From Allium sativum (Eukaryota > Streptophyta > Magnoliopsida > Asparagales > Amaryllidaceae): a stretch of 64,000 bases of DNA. The stretch spans positions 30,277,659 to 30,341,658 of the forward strand of contig CM060909.1 of NCBI GenBank assembly GCA_030737875.1, in the 5' to 3' direction. Made by a program: the position numbers and the translations under genes. Under the pieces are notes generated by a model that saw nothing but the letters and a program-made list of their open reading frames with translations, was not told the origin of the DNA and made no database searches. Shown here in pieces: positions 32,158 to 42,100 of this stretch; position 1 is the stretch's first letter, and each line of letters starts with the position of its first letter.

Positions 32158-33046
32158 TGTAACAACCCGAAAATCTGGCCAGTTTAAAATTTTTATTTTG
32201 GCAATTTTAACGAATTTTGATTATTTAAAATGAATTATTTTAAATAAAATCAACGAGAAATTTATTTTGAATAGAATTCAAACGAATATATTTATATAGA
32301 TCGTCGTTAGAATATAAATAATTATTTATATTTATAAAAGGAATTGAAAATGGCGCGGTAGTTCGATAATTCGATTTCAAACTTCAATTGAACGTACCGG
32401 GTGCAAAACAATCCGGATTTTAGTGAAACCAAAAATATTGGAATCTAATTGTGAATATCTTTCCAATGAATCCGAAAAATCAAAATTTCATAGCGGGAAT
32501 CAAAAGATATGTCCAGTTGAAAATTCTGAATAGTCGCTATGGAATTCAGGCCCTTAAAAATGGACATTTTGCAAACAACCTCGGATTTCGACGAAACTAG
32601 TTTTGTTGGGTCCGCAGTGTCAAATTATTGCTAGATTCCAAATTTCATAATTTTTTGAATCAATATGTGAGCGTGGCAAAGGAAAACGCGTTTGACCAGT
32701 TTCAGTTGATTTTAATCGACTGGAAAATGGCCATTTTTCCAACGGTCTCAGAATTCGACGAAACTAGTTTTGTTAGGACGGTATCGTCAATACGAAGCTA
32801 GAAAATATTTTTCGGGAATTTTTCTAGTTAGTATGTGGCCCCGGTAATTTGAAATGTACGTTTAAAATTCAATATTGTGATTTAAATGTAAATTCAACGG
32901 AAACTTTTCGAAACGATCGAATCAGCTTACGATACATATCCCATTGTGTTCGGAATGGGGGTAATTAGTTATGGACGACAGGCGGTGGGCCTCGTTTCGA
33001 GGTCGAAATTAAAAGTTGCTTTATAAAGGAAAATTAAAATAATATA

Positions 33047-33063
33047 AAATAATATATATATAT
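33047..33063 (+). promoter_or_regulatory. TATA-like run before the C-rich block in the giant 5' LTR
   Basis: AATAATATATATATATG; the 3' LTR has a longer run (about 40013-40034). It is followed by a pyrimidine-rich segment, as plant leaders often are. TTTATAAAGG at about 33021 is an alternative. Assigned on position only. Confidence 0.35.
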
Positions 33064-33099
33064 GTATACCATTCAAACCTAATTTCCCATTCACTTTTC

Positions 33100-33500
33100 A
33101 AACCGTGGTCAACGGGGTCAAATCCGCCTCCTTCCTCAATTGGAACGACGGAATCACTCCCCCTTCTCGTGCCTCCGACCATCGTGGCTGCGCCACCCTC
33201 TCCACTGGCCATCTCTTCCCTCTCACGCTCGCTCCCCACTTCTCCTCTATTCTCTCTCCTCACGAGCCCTTCCGCCGCTCAATCCTAACCCGCCTGAAAG
33301 CCCAGCGTTGCTTCCCCTCCGCCTGCACCCAGTTCCGCCACCTTCGACCTTCAGAGCCACCACCGACGTCATCCCCTTTAGCTCCTCCCTCCACTCTGTA
33401 AAACCACGAGCCCATTCAAGCCCCCCCCCCCAAGCCCTAATGCGCCATCCGAAGCCACCTGAAGCCCCGACCATCCCTGCGACACTCTTTTTCCCCTCGG
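33100..33500 (+). other. C-rich block with an open frame in the giant LTR
   Basis: About 400 bp of C-rich sequence in AT-rich surroundings. A 151-codon frame (33140-33595) and its counterpart in the 3' LTR (40111-40542, 143 codons) stay open and in the same phase, although a poly-C run differs in length by exactly three bases. The predicted peptide is Pro/Ser/Arg-rich without a recognisable domain. The diverged copy 1 has no matching open frame of this size, which argues against a gene. A captured host 5' exon or leader is possible. Confidence 0.45.
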
Positions 33501-34440
33501 AACGCTGTAAGTTTTACCCCCTTTTCTTCTTTTTATTTGTTTATTTATTTATTTTTATTTATCTATTTAAAGGTAATTCGATTTATACTTTATAGCGTTT
33601 AAAGGATAGATTTTGTTTAGAGAAAATATTTGATCTTTAGTTATGAAAGATTTCATTTTTAGTTATTAAAAGAAAGGTTTGAGATGAAAAAAATATGATT
33701 TTTGTTTATATAAGGGTTAAAAATATAATTTTTATATCATAGAGATATATAAAAATATAATTTTTATATATGTAAAGATATAAGAATATAATTTTTATAT
33801 GCGTAGTAAAAATTCGATTTTTATATATTGAATAACGAAGTGAAAATTCGATTTTTTCATATGTAGTGGCTACAGCAACGAAGATGCGATAACGATGAAG
33901 ATTTCTATCAAAGAAGAGTCAAGATGATTGGATAGCTATCTGTGAGAATTTCTCACTCTTCAATTTCTTTTCTAGTTATATATATATACTAGGATGCAGA
34001 CGGTGCTTAGTAGCACCCGACACAATCGTCCACAGACCATGGACTTGTTTGTTTGGTTGTGTAGTTGGTTAGATTATTTTGTTTGAATTGAATTGTTTGG
34101 TGAATTGAATGGATTTGATTGATGTGTGAATGGCGTGGGCCTTCACTAGACCGGGGATAAGGCTAGTCCTCGTCCCGTTTCTAGTATCGTGCCGTTATGC
34201 CGCCGAAATTTTCTAAAATAAGTTAGAAAAATAAAGAAATCATTTTATTTAATAAATGAACTGAATCGCATATTTTCATAGGTTGAATAAAATGCTTTAT
34301 CGTTAAAAATATAATTTTTAACGTGAAAGTGAATAAATAGATATTTATAAACAAATCGGCCGATTTGTTTATATACACTGATTTGACTGATATTGATTGG
34401 GCCTCCTTCCAATTTAGAAAATAAAAAATAATATAAAATA

Positions 34441-34634
34441 AAGGTTCATGTGTTGACAGTACTCATCCGTTGAGATTAGTCATGTGTTGAACGAAATATT
34501 TTAATAATAAAATTTACATCTTTATCAATATAAAATAAAGGTTCATGTGTTGACAGTACTCATCCGTTGAGATTAGTCATGTGTTGAACGAAATATTTTA
34601 ATAATAGAAATACTTGAAAAAGAAATATTTGAAA
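34441..34634 (+). repeat. 97-bp tandem duplication in the giant LTR
   Basis: Two copies beginning AAGGTTCATGTGTTGACAGT at 34441 and 34538. Both are also present in the 3' LTR from 41411 and 41508, so the duplication predates this insertion. Confidence 0.85.
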
Positions 34635-35720
34635 TAGAATATTTGAAAATAGAAATATATGAAGCCGTGTTGATTAGATTGACGCCATTTTGACGTGAAC
34701 GATATTTATATCGATTTTATTCATTTTAAAAATAATATTGAAAAGTGATTTCGAAATCGAATATTTTGAAATGAAATTTGAATTTGAATTGAATAAGAAA
34801 ACGAATTCGAATTGAATTGAAAAGAAAACAAATTCGAATTGAATTGAATTGAAAAGAAAATGAATTCGAATCGAATTAAAATCAAATAGAAATGAAAGTA
34901 AAAAGGATTTATAATAGAAAATTCAATTTCGATTTGAATTTGAAATAAAGGTTGAAATTGTTTTTGAAATGAATTCAAAACTATTTATAAAATTCGTTTT
35001 AAATAGTAATCGACGAAATATATATTATATATATTATATATATAATATAATGGCCTGAATAGAACGCGCCGCGGTAGTTCGCGAATTTCGACCATTAACT
35101 TCGAACGAATATTACGGGAGATCCGACCGTCTGATTCTCCTGAAACCGGAACCGTTGGGTTCGTATCGAAAAGAGCTTCTTAACGACTATTAGAAATTTG
35201 AAATCTAACGGTTGGATTTGGAATTATGTCCAAATCGAATTTGAAAAAGGTCGTTGTAAGTGCAGTTCGATGACCGTTGATGGAAATCGACTGTACGGAC
35301 CTTGATAAAATTATTAAAAATAGTAATAATTTGTGTAAAATCATAATAAATGATTTGAGAAGAATTGGGATGAAAAACTCCATATTTGAAAAGATAAAAA
35401 TAGATTTTTATCGAAATAAACTAGTTTTGAACTAGAATTATAATTCTATTTATTTTTAAGTAAATAAATTGAATTTGAAAAGGGTTTTAAAAATAACCAG
35501 AATTTCCAATGATTGCATTAGAGTGGATTTGAATCGAAATTGTCTTCGGAATATTTCGGTGTTGGAATTCGTGATTATACGGATGTTGTTATGGGAATTT
35601 GAAAGATATATATTTATATCGTTATTTCCAATACGACATTTGTTAATCGTAGAATTTGATATTGAATATAAGCCGATATATTTTCTATTCAGAGCCTTGT
35701 ATTGAATATCAAATGTGATT

Positions 35721-35975
35721 TGGGTTTGTCTTGAATGGCGTCTTCATTAACACTATTATTGAACCCAGTTGAGAAAAGATTAAATCTTTTTATTTAGATT
35801 TAATGAAGTGTACCAATTAAACAATATTTAATTGGAATTGAATTGATATTGATTCTTGGGTTTATCGTGAATGGTGTTTTTAAATAACACTCGTTCTTTA
35901 ACCCGATAATTAATGGAAATGTGATTTTGGGTTCATCGTGAACCGTGTTTTAAATGACACTGATTCTTTAACCCA
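35721..35975 (+). repeat. Three 48-nt hairpin repeats in the giant LTR
   Basis: Copies at 35721-35768, 35857-35904 and 35928-35975. Each starts TGGGTT, has GTGT/ACAC inner arms and closes with AACCC(A/G). The middles differ (CTTCATTA, TTTTAAAT, TTTAAATG) while the arms and the 48-nt length hold. The 3' LTR has them at 42696-42743, 42832-42879 and 42903-42950. Confidence 0.72.
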
Positions 35976-36037
35976 GTCACAGATTAAAACTAAGTGGAGT
36001 TTTAATGAATCTTTAATTAGATTGAAAAGATCGAGAA

Positions 36038-36163
36038 TGGAGTATCACCAGTTTTACTCCAGGCGATAGTTAAATCTTTAATTAGATTTAAACGTGAAAT
36101 GGTAATTGAATTTACCGATAACACCGTGGTGTTAGATATGAAGTATGACCAGTTTTACTTCAT
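36038..36163 (+). repeat. Pair of covarying hairpins in the giant LTR
   Basis: Hairpin 1 (36038-36061) has stem TGGAGTA with TACTCCA and loop TCACCAGTTT. Hairpin 2 (36138-36163) has stem ATGAAGTA with TACTTCAT and loop TGACCAGTTT. The one stem difference (G to A) is matched by C to T on the other arm. In the 3' LTR hairpin 2 is intact (43113-43138), while hairpin 1 has one mismatch (TGGAGCA). Confidence 0.72.
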
Positions 36164-38086
36164 GGGATAAATAGGTTGGGATTGGGAAATTAAAACAAAT
36201 GATTACTTCGGTAAGGTTCGTTAATCCTGACTAGTTTGAATTGATATTCAAAAATAGATTATAGAATAAATTCAAGAAATTTATCTTGGATAAAATTAAT
36301 GGGAACCTTTCCCTATGAATGTGAAATTTAGAAACTAACTGTCGGTTGGCCAAGAAGAATGGTTTTCTGGATATTGATCTGATGTTGGTTTCGGCCTTCG
36401 GGGTTAATATTTGGGAAATTATTCTCTTGATTAATTTACGGTTAGTGACTGATGAATTGGAATGAGGCGTATGTTGTGTTTGTGTAACACTTATTTAAAA
36501 TATACGCGAGTTATTCGGAAAGGCCGGGTTTATCCCATTCTGAATAACTGATACGACGATAAGTCGAAGATGAAGACGATGGTCGAAGACCGGAAGTCTT
36601 CACGTCGTTTGGGTGATTACTGATGATCTTGATTGGGCTGTACACCCAAGTAGATGGAAACGGTTGGTGATAATCCAGACGTACTTGGAGATCGATGGAT
36701 ATGCAGGGTACTAGGTGCCTCCGGTTTCGTTCAGACCCAGAACGGACTTGTAAATGGACTGTGTGTCTGACATCGGATTTCATTCTCTGTGACTGATATC
36801 GGTTGCATAGAATGGTTTGCCTGTGTGGCATGCTAAGATGCAAATGATCAAGGCTTCTTTTGAAAAGCAAAGTCTTGTGGTGATGATCAAAGCACAGCCT
36901 GTGAGGCACAGCTTTGAGTAACGTGAATTCGCGAGCCTCACACCCCGGTATGAACCAAAAACTGGAGACGGACTTCAGGGATATGGACATATGCTGGTTT
37001 CTAGTTAGGAGTGGCGTCGGTGCTTGAACTGGCTGATGAGTTTGACTCATGTGGTTGTTGGAATTGGAGGCGCCTCGGTTATATCGGTCGTTTTCGAACC
37101 GATGGAGTCATTGGACTCATTTATGCCCCATAGGGCAGACTAGCATATAGTTCAGGCATTTTAATCCACTCCGTGTGGACCGGCCCTGACGATCCAAGGG
37201 TCGATGCGCTCTGACCCTGAGGCTCGGGCTAGAGAGTCTCGAAGTCGGTGAGGACAATCTTTTGCCTCGGTTCATAGACGGAAATCCAATTTCCAAATAC
37301 GTGACATTTGCGGTTTTATTTGTAGAGCCTAGTATGGCGACATAGTGGGATGGGGCGCTCATGCCGCCTATGATTGATACTTATGATTTGAAGTTGTTTT
37401 ATACACTATGCACTTACAATAGTATCAAATGATTTGTTTTAAACGTATCAAGCATTCTTGGCTATTATAAGGTAAAAAACCCTATCCTCCGGCTTGCGTT
37501 GCATTGTGTGATGGGAACTGAGTCTTATAATAGCTTCATTTTTCCTTATTTAGCATTGCGCTGTTTGTTTTATGCACTGGTGTCCTTGGGAGGAAACCCG
37601 TTCCGTGTTATACGGCGTGGTCCCTTGATTTACCTAACTATAAAATAAAGATTATTAACTGTTTTAGTTCTCACACCAGTCCCATGACTGACCTGGAGTT
37701 TATTGTTTTGACCTAAACTCTGGGTGCCCTTATTTTGACATGGGCAGCTAGTAGTTTTGGTTTTGCAGATTTATATTCACAGGATCCTGGTTTACGGCTG
37801 GAACGATATCCGGAAAGCTTTGTATCCGTATATCTCCTTCTAGTTGTGTATTGTATTATTTTCCGCTGCGATGTATTTAAATGTAATTTAAATCTTTGAT
37901 ATTTCAGTGTAATATTTATTCATACTCTGTATATTCTTGTAATCTGATGCATTGTTGTAATATACAATGAAATGTTCTTTTGTATGCGTTCTGTTTTGTC
38001 GTGTTCTCAAACGATAGGGCGTTTCGAACGGTCTGGGTCGGTTTAGCGACTGGTTCGGACCGAGCGAAATTCATGATCGTCACACG

Positions 38087-38098
38087 TGGTATCAGAGC
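38087..38098 (+). other. Primer binding site of the giant-LTR element
   Basis: TGGTATCAGAGC two bases after the LTR end, as in the Tekay element at 8700. Confidence 0.92.
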
Positions 38099-39106
38099 TT
38101 TGGTTTACAAATCAGAGAACAAGGCACATTAGAACCGTACGAAAGAATTCATCAGATATTGGATTAGCAATATCCAATGAGAGTGACTCGTTAGAGATGG
38201 GATCAGTAGTATCCTAGAACGAGTGTGAAGAGTATATTTTTAAAGTGAAAACAAATTTTGTTTGAAAATTTAGATCAACTATTCGTATTTGATTATTTGT
38301 TTATATTGATTTTGGACAATTCAGTATATAAAGAATTTGCATATACGCCTTGCAAACGTATATTCAAAGTTTTAGTATATTGGATAGATATAGCATCACA
38401 CTTTAGTCGCCCGGAGATATTATTGATGATAGCGATCGCATCATCAACATTTATGTTCGAGTTTCGAATGTGGGATTTCTATATATTTCCATTAGACTGG
38501 TGTGAGAACCAAAATTAGATAGGGCTTATTGTTGTGATTTGGCATCAAAAATCTGATTTTTGACTATGTATCAAAGTTATGAATTTGAAAAGCTAATCAA
38601 CTAATTGATTGATGGTTGTGTTGTTTGATTATAGTTTGTTAGTTGAAATTTTAACCATATAGCCAATTTGATCAAATAGTGAATATTATTGAAATTTGGT
38701 CGCATTTGCTTGCATATACATATACTTACATTGAACAGGTCATAGCAAGGAGGCTAGAGCCGAAGAATAAAATTTGTTTGCCCGACAAATAGGTACATGT
38801 TTACTACATAATTTACTGTTTTGTTTGGGTGATGATGATTTTATGAGCCTATTGGCTAGCCGCTTGGCTTTTTCTTTTCTTTTTGAGATCAGAAGGCCTA
38901 TATGGCAATTTCGGGATTTTCCCGTGGCTCCCGGTGCAGGGGAGGTTATGGCGAAATTTTTCGAAAATTTAGGGTGTTAGCCAAATTTTTGAAGAATTTG
39001 AAAATTCTCAAAAACTGAAAAATTGGAGAATGGAAGCCAGATCGAACATAGAGTTGATTAATCAAACCACTTTCGACTTTGTTCCTTTTTGGGGACGAAA
39101 AGTTTT
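38099..39106 (+). other. Interior of the giant-LTR element, no gene recognised
   Basis: About 1.0 kb between primer site and polypurine tract. Two open frames of 86 and 68 codons (38258-38518, 38774-38980) have no recognisable domain and no second copy for comparison. No gag, zinc knuckle or pol motif is present. The interior might hold a packaging signal, because it is the only unique sequence in the RNA besides the LTR-derived ends. Confidence 0.75.
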
Positions 39107-39118
39107 AAGTGGGGGAGA
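39107..39118 (+). other. Polypurine tract of the giant-LTR element
   Basis: AAGTGGGGGAGA, preceded by GGGGACGAAAAG; compare AAGTAGGGGAGAA preceded by GGGGACAAAAT in the Tekay element. Confidence 0.88.
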
Positions 39119-39119
39119 T

Positions 39120-42100
39120 TGTAACAACCCGAAAATCTGGGCTAGTTTAAAATTTTTATTTTGGCAATTTTAACGAATTTTGATTATTTAAAATGAATTA
39201 TTTTAAATAAAATCGACGAGAAATTTATTTTGAATAGAATTCAAATGAATATATTTATATAGATCGTCGTTAGAATATAAATAATTATTTATATTTATAA
39301 AAGGACTTGAAAATGGCGCGGTAGTTCGATAATTCGATTTCAAACTTCAATTGAACGTGCCGGGTGCAAAACAATCCGGATTTTAGTGAAACCAAAAGTA
39401 TTGGAATCTAATTGTGAATATCTTTCCAATGAATCCGAAAATTCAAAAGTTCATAGCGGGAATCAAAAGATATGTCCAGTTGAAAATTCTGAATAGTCGC
39501 TATGGAATTCAGGCCCTTAAAAATGGACATTTTGCAAACGACCTCGGATTCCGACGAAACCTGTTTTGTTGGGTTCGCAGTGTCAAATTATAGCTAGATT
39601 CCAAATTTCATAATTTTTCGAATCAATATGTGAGCGTGGCAAAGGAAAACGCGTTTGACCAGTTTCAGTTGATTTTAATCGACTGGAAAATGGCCATTTT
39701 TCCAACGGTCTCAGAATTCGACGAAACTAGTTTTGTTAGGACCGTATCGTCAATACGAAGCTAGAAAATATTTTTCGGGAATTTTTCTAGTTAGTATGTG
39801 GCCCCGGTAATTTGAAATCTACGTTTAAAATTCAATATTGTGATTTAAATGTAAATTCAATGGAAACTGTTCGAAACGATCGAATCAGCTTACGATACAT
39901 ATCCCATTGTGTTCGGAATGGGGGTAATTAGTTATGGACGACAGGCGGTGGGCCTCGTTTCGAGGTCGAAATTAAAAGTTGCTTTATAAAGGAAAATTAA
40001 AATAATATAAAATAATATATATATATATATATATGTATACCATTCAAACCTAATTTCCCATTCACTTTTCAAACCATGGTCAACGGGGTCAAACCCGCCT
40101 CCTTCCTCAATTGGAACGACGGAATCGCTCCCCCTTCTCGTGCCTCCGACCATCGTGGCTGCGCCGCCTTCTCCACTGGCCATCGCTTCCCTCTCGCGCT
40201 CGCTCCCCACTTCTCCTCTATTCTCTCTCCTCACGAGCCCTTCCGTCGCTCAATCCTAACCCGCCTGAAAGCCCAGCGTTGCTTCCCCTCCGCCCGCACC
40301 CAGTTCCGCCGCCTTCGACCTTCAGAGCCACCACCGACGTCATCCCCTTCAGCTCCTCCCTCCACTCTGTAAAACCACGAGCCCATTCAAGTCCCCCCCA
40401 AGCCCTAACGCGCCATCCGAAGCCACCTGAAGCCCCGACCATCCCTGCGACACTCTTTTTCCCCCCGGAACGCTGTAAGTTTTACCCCCTTTTCTTCTTT
40501 TTATTTGTTTATTTATTTATTTATTTTTATTTATCTAATTAAAGGTAATTCGATTTATACTTTATAGCGTTTAAAGGATAGATTTTGTTTAGAGAAAATA
40601 TTTGATCTTTAGTTATGAAAGATTTCATTTTTAGTTATTAAAAGAAAGGTTTGAGATGAAAAAAATATGATTTTTATTTATATAAGGGTTAAAAATATAA
40701 TTTTTATATCATAGAGATATATAAAAATATAATTTTTATATATGTAAAGATATAAGAATATAATTTTTATATGCGTAGTAAAAATTCGAATTTTATATAT
40801 TGAATAACGAAGTAAAAATTCGATTTTTACATATGTAGTGGCTACAGCAACGAAGATGCGATAACGATGAAGATTTCTATCAAAGAAGAGTCAAGATGAT
40901 TGGATAGCTATCTGTGAGAATTTCTCACTCTTCAATTTCTTTTCTAGTTATATATATACTAGGATGCAGACGGTGCTTAGTAGCACCCGACACAATCGTC
41001 CACAGACCATGGACTTGTTTGTTTGGTTGTGTAGTTGGTTAGATTATTTGGTTTGAATTGAATTGTTTGGTGAATAGAATGGATTTGATTGATGTGTGAA
41101 TGGCGTGGGCCTTCACTAGACCGGGGATAAGGCTAGTCCTCGTCCCGTTTCTAGTATCGTGCCGTTATGCCGCCGAAATTTTCTAAAATAAGTTAGAAAA
41201 ATAAAGAAATCATTTTATTTAATAAATGAACTGAATAGAATATTTTCATAAGTTGAATAAAATGCTTTATCGTTAAAAATATAATTTTTAACGTGAAAGT
41301 GAATAAATAGATATTTATAAACAAATCGGCCGATTTGTTTATATACACTGATTTGACTGATATTGATTGGGCCTCCTTCCAATTTAGAAAATAAAGAATA
41401 ATATAAAATAAAGGTTCATGTGTTGACAGTACTCATCCGTTGAGGTTAGTCATGTGTTGAACGAAATATTTTAATAATAAAATTTACATCTTTATCAATA
41501 TAAAATAAAGGTTCATGTGTTGACAGTACTCATCCGTTGAGATTAGTCATGTGTTGAACGAAATATTTTAATAATAGAAATACTTGAAAAAGAAATATTT
41601 GAAATAGAATATTTGAAAATAGAAATATATGAAGCCGTGTTGATTAGATTGACGCCATTTTGACGTGAACGATATTTATATCGATTTTATTCATTTTAAA
41701 ATGAATACTGAAAAGTGATTTCGAAATCGAATATTTTGAAATGAAATTTGAATTTGAATTGAATAAGAAAACGAATTCGAATTGAATTGAAAAGAAAACG
41801 AATTCGAATTGAATTGAATTGAAAAGAAAATGAATTCGAATCGAATTAAAATCAAATAGAAATGAAAGTAAAAAGGATTTATAATAGAAAATTCAATTTC
41901 GATTTGAATTTGAAATAAAGGTTGAAATTGTTTTTGAAATGAATTCAAAACTATTTATAAAATTCATTTTAAATAGTAATCGACGAAATATATATTATAT
42001 ATATTATATATATAATATATTGGCCTGAATAGAACGCGCCGCGCCGCGGTAGTTCGCGAATTTCGACCATTAACTTCGAACGAATATTACGGGAGATCCG

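Larger units (their letters stand above)
32158..38084 (+). repeat. Giant-LTR element, 5' LTR
   Basis: Notable internal blocks are an AT-rich lead, a TATA-like run at 33047-33063, a C-rich block (33100-33500), alternating AATTTTTATAT words (33700-33860), a GTGCT/AGCAC palindrome near 34005, a 97-bp tandem duplication (34441-34609), GAATTCGAATTGAATTG-type repeats (34740-34930), hairpin groups at 35721-35975 and 36038-36163, and a 3' end with GATGTTGGTTTCGGCCTT (36381). No protein is supported. Confidence 0.92.

Noticed and set aside
33978..34020. Helitron 3' end (CTAG next to an AT hairpin) in the giant LTR
   Set aside because: CTAG and a TA run alone are too weak; no matching 5' TC end or AT target was found, and the stretch is an integral part of the LTR in all copies.
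35030..35055. Centromere or telomere satellite in the TATATTATATAT stretches
   Set aside because: Only short AT runs, not monomeric arrays of 150-180 bp or TTTAGGG repeats.
36511..37050. 179-codon minus-strand frame, also present at 43486-44025
   Set aside because: Present in both LTRs simply because LTRs are copies; no domain, antisense to the element RNA, and composition is not coding-like.
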